50,693 bases of DNA from Mycobacterium sp. ST-F2 (GTDB lineage: Bacteria; Actinomycetota; Actinomycetes; Mycobacteriales; Mycobacteriaceae), in assembly GCF_001905655.1 (NCBI RefSeq), contig NZ_JMHT01000024.1, forward strand, positions 1 to 50,693, given 5' to 3'. Position numbers and translations under genes: made by a program. The notes below the pieces were generated by a model that made no database searches, had not been told where the DNA came from, and was given only the letters and a program-made list of their open reading frames with translations. Of the stretch, positions 38,003-47,415 are shown piece by piece. Position 1 is the stretch's first letter; the number at the start of each line of letters is the position of its first letter.

Positions 38003-39324
38003 CCCGTCGCCTCCAATTCCAGCATCGCCTTGATGCGCTGCCGGTGATCCAGGCTGACCGAGCGGGCCACCCCGTCCAGCAGGCCGCGAACCTCGCCGGC
38101 GTCATCGCAGGATTCCTGCCAGACGTCACGACCATGCAGCCGGGCCCACAACCGGGACACGTACGGGCGGACGAACGCCGCGAGGTCGTCGACCACCTGC
38201 TGCTGCCGCGGGTGCACCGGACCACCGTCAGTGAGGTACCGGCGGGCGTGCAGCACGTACGCCTCCTTGCGCAGCCGGGCCTGAATCTGGCCCGAAAGGT
38301 GGTAGCGCGTCCGGTGGTTCACCTCCAGCGGTGCCAGGTCGACGCCGATCTCGATGCCGGCGACCAGGGTGGCCTGGTTGTCCTCGGCCAGCAGGCCCCA
38401 CGGCGACGAGGCACGGTCGGCCTCTTCGGCGCACAAGGTCGGCAGGTCGGGCAGCTCGTCGCGGTCGAGGGCACGACGCAGCGTCGCCCGGACTCGGTCA
38501 ACGACGCTGCGGTCCAGGGGACGTTCGGTCGCGCGCGAACCGACGACCGTCGGCTTCGATTGCGGTGCGGCAGCGCATAATCCGATCTGGTCGACGGACC
38601 AGGGCGCCTCGGCGGCGTCGTCGCGCATCCGGGCGCCGAAGTTGTACGGGGTGCCGTCGCCGATGAGCGCGGTCCAGACCCGCTGCCGGGCGGCATCGGC
38701 GTTGTGGCCGCCGGCCGGGCCGAGCACCGTCGTCAGCCCGGCAAGAAAAGGCGCGGATGGCTCGCTTCCTGCCCGGACGTCATCCCAGCCGGCGTCGAGT
38801 TGGCGCGACAACGTCTCCAGCACAGCGGGATCGGCGAGGTATTCGTGCAGCCGCTCCACCGCGGTGCGGTCCCGGTCGCCGTGCACGTCGCGCAGCGCCT
38901 CCGCGACGACAGGTGAATCGTCCTGTCCCGGTTCGCCCCTGGTGGCAGCCAACTCGAAACACACCGGGAAATAGAGCTCCTGGGCGTTACCGGTGGTGAT
39001 GCGGTCCCGCCGGCGCTGCGCCTTCAGCAACGCGAACCACTGCGCCGCGGCGCGCAGCTGAACTGCGTGGTCACCGATCACCTGACGCATCTCGTCCGCG
39101 ATGTCAGCGGAAACCACCGGCGCCGAATATTCGGGATGCACCCGCAACCGGAGCACCAGCGGATCGATGATGCGCTTCACCGCGCGGCTGAGGGGGCCGC
39201 CGTCGGGACTACTCAGCAGCTCAAGGCCGGGGCCGATCTCCCGCCACGCGGCGTCGATGACGGCGCGACGTGGCTGCGGCCCGGTGGTCATCGGCCAAGA
39301 ATAAGCGTGTGACGTCATGATCAT
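37999..39324 (-). CDS. Unknown protein, third gene of the TPR/CHAT operon
   Basis: A 441-aa, mostly helical, soluble protein with no family I recognise. ATG 39324 overlaps the CHAT stop as ATGA; an inner ATG at 39291 (MTTGPQPRR) is possible. Residues 291-313 contain LPDLPTLCAEE then SSPWGLLAEDN, recalling a short stretch of the CHAT protein (LPSLFVSP, RVPWGLLAQ). The middle has basic helices (LLKAQRRRDRI, VRATLRRALDRDEL). No nuclease, NTPase or pore-forming motif is evident. Base composition matches its neighbours. Confidence 0.8.
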   Translation of the reverse strand: MIMTSHAYSWPMTTGPQPRRAVIDAAWREIGPGLELLSSPDGGPLSRAVKRIIDPLVLRLRVHPEYSAPVVSADIADEMRQVIGDHAVQLRAAAQWFALLKAQRRRDRITTGNAQELYFPVCFELAATRGEPGQDDSPVVAEALRDVHGDRDRTAVERLHEYLADPAVLETLSRQLDAGWDDVRAGSEPSAPFLAGLTTVLGPAGGHNADAARQRVWTALIGDGTPYNFGARMRDDAAEAPWSVDQIGLCAAAPQSKPTVVGSRATERPLDRSVVDRVRATLRRALDRDELPDLPTLCAEEADRASSPWGLLAEDNQATLVAGIEIGVDLAPLEVNHRTRYHLSGQIQARLRKEAYVLHARRYLTDGGPVHPRQQQVVDDLAAFVRPYVSRLWARLHGRDVWQESCDDAGEVRGLLDGVARSVSLDHRQRIKAMLELEATG

Positions 39325-40517
39325 CGTTCACCGTCGACGGTGAACGTCATCAAGGCGGCCCAAAAGACGGGGCTCAATGGGGTGTCGTCGGTTCGCCAGC
39401 GGCGCAGGCAGTCTCGCTGCCAGTGGTTCACGGCGCGGGCCGGTGTCGTCGCCTCATGTGCGGTGTCGACGGCGATGACCACCTCGGACATCGGATCGGC
39501 GAGTTCGCCGGTCCGAGCCGTCCGGTAGCCGGCGGTCGTCGGCAGGGACCACAGCGTCGCGGTAACCACCTGCGCGCCACCGAGAATCATCGCCGCGACC
39601 AGGCCGGTGGCCTCGTCGAACCGGTAGTCGGCGCCGGACGCGCAGGCCAGCAGCGCGACGCGGGGCGGCACAGCGAGGCCCAGCACCATGATGTCGGCGG
39701 CGGTGAGCGGCTCGGGCTCCGCCAGATGCAGGGCTGCCTGGTCGGCCGATCCGTCGCGGTCGGGCGCGGCGCTGGCATGACCGACGTACACCAGACGCGA
39801 CGGCTGGTGCGCCAATTGCTCGGCCAGCCAGTGCCGGTCGGCGTCGGCGCGCCGGAAGAGTTCCACCGGTGCGGCGACCGTCGGCAGCGCGGGACGTTCG
39901 GCGAAATACCGGGCCAGCACCGTGTCCGACGATGGCCGTCCCAGCACCGAGCCGAGCGCCGAGTCCGGCCGCTGGCCCGGCACTTTCGGGTCCAGCAGGA
40001 GAAGGGGCGGCCCGCCGACCGAATTGGGCTGTCGGCGGGGCGCATTCGCGATGTTGGGCGGGACCGCCAACAGCAGGTCCGCCAGTTCGATGAGGCGTTG
40101 GTCGTCGGCGGCGGTGGGCTGCGCCAGAAGGCCCCAGGGCACCCGGCCCAAACGGGCGCTCGGCGATACGAAGAGCGACGGCAACTCCGACTGGTCCGCA
40201 TGCTGCCGCACCAGATCCCAGGCCGCATCGGGTAACAGTGCGCCCAGGAGCCGGGCCAGTTCCCGCTCCCGTTCCACGGCCGCGAAAGGACCGGCGGCCA
40301 GTGACCGGGTCAACGCATCGGAAATGTTCTCGCCGGCAAGCGGTTCCGGCAGCGCGTCACCCAGTGCAGAGGTAACGGCGAGCAGAACGTCCTCAGCCAC
40401 CACCCAGGTGACCAGCCGGTCCGGCGCGCCGACGACCCGGAGGCTGGCATACGTCGCGATCCCGATGTCGGCGAACCGCAGCACCAATGTCGGTGCGGTG
40501 AAATCAGTTACGGGCAT
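39321..40517 (-). CDS. CHAT domain protein (caspase-like protease)
   Basis: A 398-aa protein whose C-terminal two thirds is a CHAT domain, a clan CD caspase/separase relative. The catalytic His is H247 in RLVYVGHAS and the catalytic Cys is C292 in VALLACASGADY; conserved flanks are RVPWGLLA (125-132), GGAQVVTATLWSLP (313-326) and the end block SPVFWAALMTFTV. CHAT proteases often cleave a specific partner after sensing through TPR or other repeats. The ATG at 40517 overlaps the TPR gene by ten bases; a GTG at 40526 is in frame. An open frame running to 41036 is a shadow of the TPR gene. It is the second of four coupled genes. Confidence 0.88.
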   Translation of the reverse strand: MPVTDFTAPTLVLRFADIGIATYASLRVVGAPDRLVTWVVAEDVLLAVTSALGDALPEPLAGENISDALTRSLAAGPFAAVERERELARLLGALLPDAAWDLVRQHADQSELPSLFVSPSARLGRVPWGLLAQPTAADDQRLIELADLLLAVPPNIANAPRRQPNSVGGPPLLLLDPKVPGQRPDSALGSVLGRPSSDTVLARYFAERPALPTVAAPVELFRRADADRHWLAEQLAHQPSRLVYVGHASAAPDRDGSADQAALHLAEPEPLTAADIMVLGLAVPPRVALLACASGADYRFDEATGLVAAMILGGAQVVTATLWSLPTTAGYRTARTGELADPMSEVVIAVDTAHEATTPARAVNHWQRDCLRRWRTDDTPLSPVFWAALMTFTVDGER

Positions 40518-42238
40518 GTCGACCACGCGTCCTGATTCGCGGTGACGGCGCGACCGTAGCGGGCCTCGGCCAGCTCGCGGTAGCGCGCCAGCACCGGCGC
40601 GCCGTCGGGCTCCATCTGCAGCGGCGGCAGCGGCCCGAGCCTGATGAGACCGGCGCCGACAGCGACGGGCCCGGATGCGACGGACGCGAGGTGCTCGACA
40701 TCGACGACCGGGGCGGCAGTCGTGGTGGCGCGTGCCCATTCGATGGTCGGGGCTTTCGCTGCTGTCTCTGCGGCAACGCTGAACGCACCTCGGGCACTGT
40801 GATATTCGATGAGTTCGCCGACCAGGGCCGGGTCCTGCGATTCCCACGCCACCGCGAACGCACCCGCAAGGAGAGGCGCTGCCACCCCGGTGGCCCATCG
40901 TGACCGCGCATCGGCGTCGGTGATCGAGTACCGCACCGAGTCGACGGCCAAGGCTGCGGGCAACTTCAGATCGGCCGCGGTGGCCAATTTGGCCATGCCG
41001 GAACGGTATTGCTCGGTGCCCGGTTCGGCGGACCACGTCCCGAGCGCGTCACGGTAGCGGGCTTCGGCCTGCGCCCAGCTGTCGGTGGGACTTCCCGCGG
41101 CATCGAAGCCGAGGTCCGCCAATGCCTCTGCGCGCCACACCGTCCCGAGTTGGTCGTCGAGACGTGCGTACTGCAGCCAACTGCTGCGCGGCGACGAATC
41201 CAGGCACTCCCGGGCCTGGCCGATCAGCGCACGCGCCTCGTCGTAACCGCCGCGGAAGATGGCGATCCAGCTGCGCTGCAACAGGATACGGTGCACGTGC
41301 AGTGGCTTGCCGAGCTCGCGCCAGTGCCGTTCGGCATGCCCCCAGCATTCGTCGGCGGCCTGCAGAGCGCCTGCTGCCAGCCGCGTCAGCCCGAAGTACA
41401 GCCAGCACCGGGATACCTCGTGGGCCCGCGCCTGCCGGGCGATCTCCGGATACGCGGCGGTGACAAGCGCCTCGGTGGACTGTTGGTCGCCGGAAAGCCA
41501 GCTCACCGCCGCCCGTTCCAATTGGGCTCTGGCCGTGGCTAATTCCCAGCCACGAGCCTGCGCCCGGGCCTCCGCGCGACGTAGCCAGGGCAGCGCCTCG
41601 TCGATTCTGCCGGTCTCGACGCAGAACCGGGCGTAGCCGAGCGCCCCGGTGAGCCAAAGGTATTCGCGTTCCGGGTCGGCGGCCGGCGGGGCGATCGTGG
41701 TCAGCACCTGTTCCCACAACGGCAGCGAGCGGACATGCAGATCGTCGTCGCAGAGCGCAAGCGCGCACAGGATGCGGGCGTGGGTCAGCAGGTAGGTGTG
41801 TTCGTCGTCCAGATCGGAGTATTGGGAGCTGGCGTCCAGCGCGGTCAGGGATTGCGCCGCGCCCTCGTGGTCGCCGATGGCGGCGGATAGGCCGGTCCGC
41901 AGAAACGTGGCCCGGCGGCGGTAGCGGCTGAGCATGTGGTCCGCGTCCTCCGGGGTCATGGTCATCTGCGCGACGATGGCGGCCGGCGCGCGGCCGGCCA
42001 GGATCGATGCGTAAATGTCGAGGCAGTCGTCGATGCGCCGGATGCATTCGCGCACCCCGTCCAGGGCGCTGCGGATCAGGTAGATCTCGCCGAGTTGGGC
42101 GAAGACCTCGAGCATCTGGTCATCACGGTCGGCCGCTTCGATGGCTGGCATCAGCGACAGCAGCAGTTCTTTGGCTGTCGGCTCGTCGGCGGCGAACATC
42201 AGCGCGCGGGCGCGGGCGAGTTCGCCGGTGATGGACAC
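40508..42238 (-). CDS. TPR-repeat protein, first gene of the CHAT operon
   Basis: A 576-aa all-helical protein with tetratricopeptide-like pairs across about 1-470. Examples are YLWLTGALGYARFCVETGRIDEALPWLRRAEARA and CWLYFGLTRLAAGALQAADECWGHAERHW. In many CHAT proteins TPR repeats are fused to the protease; here they are separate and overlap it by ten bases. The C-terminal 100 residues are low in repeats. It starts with GTG at 42238, six bases after TATGAT on the minus strand, so it is probably leaderless. Likely role: sensor or scaffold for the protease (inference). Confidence 0.85.
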   Translation of the reverse strand: MSITGELARARALMFAADEPTAKELLLSLMPAIEAADRDDQMLEVFAQLGEIYLIRSALDGVRECIRRIDDCLDIYASILAGRAPAAIVAQMTMTPEDADHMLSRYRRRATFLRTGLSAAIGDHEGAAQSLTALDASSQYSDLDDEHTYLLTHARILCALALCDDDLHVRSLPLWEQVLTTIAPPAADPEREYLWLTGALGYARFCVETGRIDEALPWLRRAEARAQARGWELATARAQLERAAVSWLSGDQQSTEALVTAAYPEIARQARAHEVSRCWLYFGLTRLAAGALQAADECWGHAERHWRELGKPLHVHRILLQRSWIAIFRGGYDEARALIGQARECLDSSPRSSWLQYARLDDQLGTVWRAEALADLGFDAAGSPTDSWAQAEARYRDALGTWSAEPGTEQYRSGMAKLATAADLKLPAALAVDSVRYSITDADARSRWATGVAAPLLAGAFAVAWESQDPALVGELIEYHSARGAFSVAAETAAKAPTIEWARATTTAAPVVDVEHLASVASGPVAVGAGLIRLGPLPPLQMEPDGAPVLARYRELAEARYGRAVTANQDAWSTCP

Positions 42239-42244
42239 GGCCGC

Positions 42245-42250
42245 ATCATA
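42245..42250 (-). promoter_or_regulatory. -10 element of the TPR/CHAT operon
   Basis: TATGAT on the minus strand (42250-42245) is followed after six bases by the GTG start of the TPR gene, placing transcription start on the start codon. No convincing -35 is seen; that region lies in the arm of the upstream hairpin (42260-42291). Confidence 0.5.
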
Positions 42251-42259
42251 AGACGAGCA

Positions 42260-42291
42260 GCGGGTGCACCCGAGATATCGGATGCACCCGC
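42260..42291 (-). terminator. Strong hairpin after the lipoprotein gene
   Basis: Perfect 9-bp arms GCGGGTGCA (42260-42268) and TGCACCCGC (42283-42291), with an inner CCGA/TCGG pair around GATA (42270-42281). It lies 17 bases beyond the lipoprotein stop and lacks a T-run, like many mycobacterial terminators. It separates the lipoprotein gene from the CHAT operon. Confidence 0.65.
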
Positions 42292-42308
42292 CGCCCCGAC
42301 GACGTCAG

Positions 42309-42794
42309 TTAGCCGCACGTCACCTTGATCTCGAAGTTCTTCGAGATCATCCCGGCCATCGGGTTCTTCAGGTCAGCACCCGCGGCCTGTCCGGTGATCG
42401 TGTAGGTGCTGCCGTCGACCTTGACGTCAGCCGAGCCGGTCTTCATGCCACCCATCTCCGACACCGCGAGCGCGTTGCCGTCGACCACGAGGCCCAGCGA
42501 CTGCACCTTCGGAGGCGATGCGTCGGTCATCACGACGCCGAGGCCCTGGGCGCCACCGCCGATGGGTGCGCTGGCGATGTTGATGTTGCCGCCCTGCTTC
42601 ACGCATGTCACCGACTTCAGGTCCAGGCCGGCCAGGTCTTGACCCTCGACCTTCACCACGGTGTTGCCGCCGCCCGTCACCGAACCCGGGCCGGACACCT
42701 TCGGGCCGGCCTCTTTGTCGCTCGAGCAGCCGATCAGGGTGGCGCCCACGGCCAGCAGACCGACACCGGCGGCCAGAGTGCGATTGATGTTCAT
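42309..42794 (-). CDS. LpqH-family (19 kDa antigen-like) lipoprotein
   Basis: A 161-aa exported lipoprotein. Signal: MNINRTLAAGVGLLAVGATLIGC with lipobox LIGC and acylated Cys23. The mature domain matches the LpqH/mycobacterial 19 kDa family: two Cys (Cys23 aside) near VTCVKQGG and the final KVTCG that probably pair, and the GLGVVMTDASPPKVQSLGLVVDG segment. LpqH relatives sit in the envelope and act as TLR2 ligands in pathogens. I chose ATG 42794; the open frame to 43268 has no signal. Confidence 0.88.
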   Translation of the reverse strand: MNINRTLAAGVGLLAVGATLIGCSSDKEAGPKVSGPGSVTGGGNTVVKVEGQDLAGLDLKSVTCVKQGGNINIASAPIGGGAQGLGVVMTDASPPKVQSLGLVVDGNALAVSEMGGMKTGSADVKVDGSTYTITGQAAGADLKNPMAGMISKNFEIKVTCG

Positions 42795-42905
42795 GTCAGA
42801 GGGTTTCCCTTCCTTGTCCGCCGCCCCAGTGGCGTCGTCGTGCGGTAAGTACACGCGGACGCCGCGGCTACCGATCCCAACTTTCCCGCGCGGTACGGTG
42901 AAGCC

Positions 42906-43235
42906 ATGGCCGACGAAACCGCCGCCGAGCAGCCATCCAACGATCCGAACGAGCCCATCGACGCTGAGCTCGTGCCGCTGGATTCGACAGCCACGCCGGT
43001 GACTGCCCCGCCGATGCCGACCCCGGCAGTTGATCCGGGCTACACCCCCGACGGCGTCCCGACGTTCGAGTCGGTGCGGGAGAAGATCGAGAACCGGTAC
43101 GGCACCGCGATCGGCTCGGCTGAACTGGCCGCGGAAACCCCGGAGGGCCGGTCGGTCGAAGAACAGTACGAAGCCCGGCAGAAGGCCGCCGCGGAACGGC
43201 TCGAGCAGATCCGTCGCTCGATGCACGACAGCTGA
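42906..43235 (+). CDS. Small conserved mycobacterial protein of unknown function
   Basis: A 109-aa protein with an acidic, Pro-rich and probably disordered N-terminus and a helical C-terminal part: TFESVREKIENRYGTAIGSAELAAETPEGRSVEEQYEARQKAAAERLEQIRRSM. This C-terminal part looks conserved among mycobacteria, but I know no function. TACGGT ends six bases before the ATG, suggesting a leaderless transcript. The AlkZ-like gene follows after one base. Confidence 0.75.
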   Translation: MADETAAEQPSNDPNEPIDAELVPLDSTATPVTAPPMPTPAVDPGYTPDGVPTFESVREKIENRYGTAIGSAELAAETPEGRSVEEQYEARQKAAAERLEQIRRSMHDS

Positions 43236-43236
43236 C

Positions 43237-44415
43237 TTGCGTACCTTCACCATCGCCGAGCGGCGCAATCGCCTGGCTCAGCGCCACTTTCTGAGCGATC
43301 CGGCGTCGAGTCACGACGAGGTGACCCGGGCGCTCGTCGGCCTGCACGGCACCGATCCAGCCACCCCGTACCTGACGCTGTGGGCCCGACTGCCCGGTTT
43401 CACGGTCGCCGACCTGGATGGCGCGCTGTACCGGGACCGGAATCTGGTCAAGCACATGGCCATGCGCCGGACGCTGTGGGTGGTGCACACCGCCGATCTG
43501 TCCGCGGTCCAGGCAGCGGCCAGCGATCGCGTGGCGGCCACCGAGCGCAAGCGCCTGATCGGTGACGTCGAGAAGTCGGGTATCGCGGCTGACGGCGAGG
43601 CCTGGCTGGAGCTCGCGGCGGCGGCCGTCCGTGGACATCTGTCCGAGGGGTCGTTCGCCAACACCGCCACCCTGCGGGCTTCGCTGCCGGAACTGGCCGG
43701 CGATTGGGACCCGGCACCCGGAAAGACCTGGGGCGGAAGCACTCCCGTCGCACCCCGGGTGCTGACGGTGTTGTCCGCCCAGGGGCACCTGCTCCGGGGG
43801 CCGAATGACGGCACCTGGACCACGTCGCGGCCGCGGTGGGCCGCCGCGGCGCACTGGTTGCCCGAACCCGCCTCCGCGCTGGCCGCCGACGACGCCCGCG
43901 CAGCGCTACTACGGGCCTGGCTGCACACCTTCGGCCCAGCCACGGCTACCGATGTGAAGTGGTGGTTCGGGCAGACCCTGACGTGGGCGCGCGCGGGGCT
44001 GCGCTCGATCGAGGCCGTCGAAGTCGCGTTGGAAGGCAGCGCCGACACCGGGTACGTCCTGCCCGACGACGTCGACGACGCTCCCCCGGCCGGGCCCTGG
44101 GGCGCACTGCTGCCCGGGCTCGACCCGACTGTCATGGGCTGGCAGAGCCGGGATTGGTACCTGGGGCCACACGCCGGGGAGTTGTTCGACCGGTCCGGCA
44201 ACGCCGGCCCCACGGTCTGGTGGGACGGCCGTGTCGTCGGCGCCTGGGGTCAGGACACCGACGGCCGGGTGCAACTGGAGTACGTCGAAGACGTCAGCGC
44301 CTCAGCCCGGAAGACGCTGCAGCGCAAGGCTTCCGATCTGACGGACTGGCTGGACGGCGTCCGCGTCAAACCACGGTTCCCGTCCCCGCTGTCCACTCAG
44401 CTGACGCCGCGCTGA
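43237..44415 (+). CDS. Winged-helix DNA-binding protein, AlkZ-like (HTH_42) family
   Basis: About 392 aa. The family of tandem winged helices includes the AlkZ/AlkX DNA glycosylases that excise bulky or crosslinked bases. At the usual catalytic Q-x-Q position it has HGTD (37-40) in ALVGLHGTDPATPYLTLWARL. Further family features are RRTLWVVH and the LPGLDPTVMGWQSRDWYL segment before the last wing. I chose TTG 43237, one base after the previous stop; the open frame to 43030 overlaps that gene. Convergent with uvrA, 13 bases between stops, which is a repair-gene neighbourhood. Confidence 0.85.
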   Translation: MRTFTIAERRNRLAQRHFLSDPASSHDEVTRALVGLHGTDPATPYLTLWARLPGFTVADLDGALYRDRNLVKHMAMRRTLWVVHTADLSAVQAAASDRVAATERKRLIGDVEKSGIAADGEAWLELAAAAVRGHLSEGSFANTATLRASLPELAGDWDPAPGKTWGGSTPVAPRVLTVLSAQGHLLRGPNDGTWTTSRPRWAAAAHWLPEPASALAADDARAALLRAWLHTFGPATATDVKWWFGQTLTWARAGLRSIEAVEVALEGSADTGYVLPDDVDDAPPAGPWGALLPGLDPTVMGWQSRDWYLGPHAGELFDRSGNAGPTVWWDGRVVGAWGQDTDGRVQLEYVEDVSASARKTLQRKASDLTDWLDGVRVKPRFPSPLSTQLTPR

Positions 44416-44428
44416 ACGGCACAGCGTC

Positions 44429-47329
44429 CTAGACGGAGACCTTGCGCCGCCGGGTCTTCGGCGGGTCCGGCACTACGGTCGGCAACAGCTCGGCGAGGAA
44501 CTGCCCGGTGTAGCTGTCCGGGGTGGCCGCGACGTCCTCCGGCGTGCCGGACACCACGACGGTGCCGCCGCCGGCGCCACCCTCGGGACCCATGTCCACG
44601 ATCCAGTCCGAGGTCTTGATCACGTCGAGGTTGTGCTCGATGACGATGACCGTGTTGCCCTTGTCGACCAGGCCGTTGATCACCTTGAGCAGCTTGCGGA
44701 TGTCCTCGAAATGCAGGCCGGTGGTCGGCTCGTCGAGGATGTACACGGTGCGCCCGGTCGACCGCTTCTGCAGCTCGGCGGCCAGCTTCACGCGCTGCGC
44801 CTCGCCACCGGACAGCGTTGGCGCGGGCTGGCCCAACCGCACGTAGCCCAGGCCCACGTCGACGAGCGTCTTGAGGTACCGGTGAATCGAGCTGATGGGC
44901 TCGAAGAACTCCGTGGCCTCCTCGATGGGCATGTCGAGCACCTCGGAGATGGTCTTGCCCTTGTAATGCACCTCGAGGGTCTCCCGGTTGTACCGCGCCC
45001 CCTGGCACACCTCGCACGGCACGTACACGTCCGGCAGGAAGTTCATCTCGATCTTGATGGTGCCGTCACCTGAACACGCCTCGCAGCGGCCACCTTTCAC
45101 GTTGAACGAGAACCGGCCCGGCTGGTAGCCGCGGACCTTGGCCTCGGTGGTTGCCGCGAACAGGGTGCGGATCTTGTCGAACACGCCGGTGTACGTCGCC
45201 GGGTTGGACCGCGGGGTGCGGCCGATCGGTGACTGATCGACCCGCACCAGCTTGTCCAGCTGGTCGAGCCCGTTGATCCGGGTGTGCCGGCCCGGCACCT
45301 GACGAGCGCCGTTGAGCTTGTTGGCCATGACGGTCGCGAGGATGTCGTTGACCAACGTCGACTTGCCCGAACCCGAGACCCCGGTGACCGATGTCAGCAC
45401 ACCGAGCGGGAACGCCACGTCGACCTCTTTGAGGTTGTGTTCGCGCGCCCCGACCACGGTGATCTGCCGCTTGCGGTCCACGGGCCGCCTGATGGCCGGG
45501 ACCTCGATCTCTTCCCGGCCCGAAAGGTACGCGCCGGTCAGCGATTTCGTGTTCGCCAGCAGCTCCTTGTAGGTACCGCTGTGCACGATCTGGCCGCCGT
45601 GCTCACCAGCCGCGGGACCGATGTCGACGACCCAGTCGGCGTGCGCGATGGTGTCCAGGTCGTGTTCGACGACGATCAGCGTGTTGCCGAGGTCGCGCAG
45701 CCGGACCAGGGTGTCGATGAGCCGGCGGTTGTCACGTTGGTGCAAACCGATGGACGGCTCGTCGAGCACATAGAGCACGCCGACCAGACCCGACCCGATC
45801 TGCGTGGCCAGCCGGATGCGTTGCGCCTCACCGCCGGACAGGGTGCCCGCGGCGCGGGACAGCGTCAGGTAGTCGAGGCCGACATCGAGCAGGAAGCCCA
45901 GCCGCGATTGGACCTCTTTGAGCACCTGCCCCGCGATGGCCTGCTCGCGCGTCCCGAGGGTCAGCGCGTTGAGGAACGTCGAGCAGTCCGAGATGGACAG
46001 ATCACACACCTGCGCAATGGATTTCGCGTCGTCCGCCGCGGACAGGGTGACGGCCAGGATCTCCGGCTTCAGGCGGGTGCCGGCGCACTCAGGGCACGGG
46101 ATGTCCCGCATGAAGCCCTCGTAGCGCTCCTTCATCTGCTCGGACTCGGTCTGCTCCATACGGCGCTGCAGGAACGCCAGCACCCCCTCGAAGTCGGCGT
46201 AGTAGGACCGGGTGCGGCCGTACCGGTTCTTGTACCGGACGTGCACCTGGTGATCGGAGCCTTCCAGAATCGCCTTGCGCGCCTTGGCCGGCAGCTTCTT
46301 CCACGGGGTGTCGATGTCGAAGCCCAGCTCCTCGCCGAGGCCCGCCATCATGCGGGTGAAGTAGTCGGCGTTGTGGCCCATGGACCATGGCGCGACCGCG
46401 CCCTCGGCGAGCGTCAGCTCCGGGTCCGGCACGACCAGCTCCGGGTCGACTTCCTTCTTGATGCCCAGACCGGTGCACTCGGGGCAGGCGCCGTACGGGG
46501 AGTTGAACGAAAACGACCGTGGCTCAAGGTCATCGACGGCCAGCGGGTGCGCGTTGGGGCAGGCCAGCTTCTCGGAGAAGCGCTGCTCGCGCTGCGGGTG
46601 GTTGTCGTCGCGGTCGACGAATTCGAGCACGACGATGCCGTCGGCCAGACCCAGCGCGGTCTCGACCGAATCGGTGAGGCGCTGCTTGGAGCTCGCCTTG
46701 ACGGTCAGGCGGTCCACGACCACCTCGATGTCGTGCTTCTCCTGCTTCTTGAGCTTCGGCGGATCGGTCAGCGGGTGCACGACGCCGTCGACCCGGACGC
46801 GGCTGTAGCCCTGGCCGTTGAGCTTGTCGAAGAGGTCGACGAACTCGCCCTTGCGGGTGCGGACCACGGGCGCGAGCACCTGGAACCGGATGCCCTCCTC
46901 CATGGCGAGCACCTGGTCGACGATCTGCTGCGGCGTCTGCCGCGCGATGCGCTCACCACACACCGGGCAGTGTGGCGTACCGGCACGCGCGTAGAGCAGA
47001 CGCAGGTAGTCGTACACCTCGGTGATGGTGCCGACGGTCGAACGCGGGTTGCGGTTGGTCGACTTCTGGTCGATGGACACCGCCGGTGACAGGCCCTCGA
47101 TGAAGTCCACGTCGGGCTTGTCCATCTGGCCCAGGAACTGGCGGGCGTAGGCCGACAGCGACTCGACGTAGCGGCGCTGCCCCTCGGCGAAGATGGTGTC
47201 GAACGCCAGCGAGCTCTTGCCCGAGCCGGACAGGCCCGTGAACACGATCAGCGAGTCTCTTGGCAGGTCCAGGTCGATTCCCCGCAGGTTGTGCTCGCGC
47301 GCACCTTTGACGATCAGACGGTCCGACAC
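44429..47329 (-). CDS. uvrA: Excinuclease ABC subunit A
   Basis: Damage-sensing ATPase of nucleotide excision repair that loads UvrB. 966 aa, normal length. Two ABC modules: Walker [15 protein letters not shown] near 33 and [10 protein letters not shown] in the second half; signatures [12 protein letters not shown] and [12 protein letters not shown]. Zinc modules: [18 protein letters not shown] and CEACSGDG. The GTG at 47329 is preceded by AAGGGA. A RecA-NDp type promoter lies at 47374-47396. It is divergent from the MBL-fold gene. Confidence 0.98.
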   Translation of the reverse strand: MSDRLIVKGAREHNLRGIDLDLPRDSLIVFTGLSGSGKSSLAFDTIFAEGQRRYVESLSAYARQFLGQMDKPDVDFIEGLSPAVSIDQKSTNRNPRSTVGTITEVYDYLRLLYARAGTPHCPVCGERIARQTPQQIVDQVLAMEEGIRFQVLAPVVRTRKGEFVDLFDKLNGQGYSRVRVDGVVHPLTDPPKLKKQEKHDIEVVVDRLTVKASSKQRLTDSVETALGLADGIVVLEFVDRDDNHPQREQRFSEKLACPNAHPLAVDDLEPRSFSFNSPYGACPECTGLGIKKEVDPELVVPDPELTLAEGAVAPWSMGHNADYFTRMMAGLGEELGFDIDTPWKKLPAKARKAILEGSDHQVHVRYKNRYGRTRSYYADFEGVLAFLQRRMEQTESEQMKERYEGFMRDIPCPECAGTRLKPEILAVTLSAADDAKSIAQVCDLSISDCSTFLNALTLGTREQAIAGQVLKEVQSRLGFLLDVGLDYLTLSRAAGTLSGGEAQRIRLATQIGSGLVGVLYVLDEPSIGLHQRDNRRLIDTLVRLRDLGNTLIVVEHDLDTIAHADWVVDIGPAAGEHGGQIVHSGTYKELLANTKSLTGAYLSGREEIEVPAIRRPVDRKRQITVVGAREHNLKEVDVAFPLGVLTSVTGVSGSGKSTLVNDILATVMANKLNGARQVPGRHTRINGLDQLDKLVRVDQSPIGRTPRSNPATYTGVFDKIRTLFAATTEAKVRGYQPGRFSFNVKGGRCEACSGDGTIKIEMNFLPDVYVPCEVCQGARYNRETLEVHYKGKTISEVLDMPIEEATEFFEPISSIHRYLKTLVDVGLGYVRLGQPAPTLSGGEAQRVKLAAELQKRSTGRTVYILDEPTTGLHFEDIRKLLKVINGLVDKGNTVIVIEHNLDVIKTSDWIVDMGPEGGAGGGTVVVSGTPEDVAATPDSYTGQFLAELLPTVVPDPPKTRRRKVSV

Positions 47330-47373
47330 ACGTATCCCTTCACAAGTCTGGGCAATCCAGACACCACAGCGCC

Positions 47374-47396
47374 ATGCTATGTGTCCCCACCGACAA
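47374..47396 (-). promoter_or_regulatory. RecA-NDp type (PafBC) DNA-damage promoter of uvrA
   Basis: On the minus strand TTGTCGGTG (47396-47388), eight bases, TAGCAT (47379-47374) matches the mycobacterial LexA-independent damage promoter consensus TTGTCRGTG-N8-TAnnnT exactly. It predicts a start near 47367 and a leader of about 38 bases with a ribosome binding site. Such promoters need PafBC. No LexA box is seen here. Confidence 0.75.
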
Positions 47397-47415
47397 GTCC
47401 CGATACGGTGGCGTC

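Noticed and set aside
40518..41036. N-terminal extension of the CHAT protein suggesting a longer fusion
   Set aside because: This stretch is the TPR gene read in another frame and is Arg-rich and non-helical in pattern.
45284..47089. A 601-codon open frame on the plus strand
   Set aside because: Antisense to uvrA, whose motifs are complete; the translation is low-complexity and charged.
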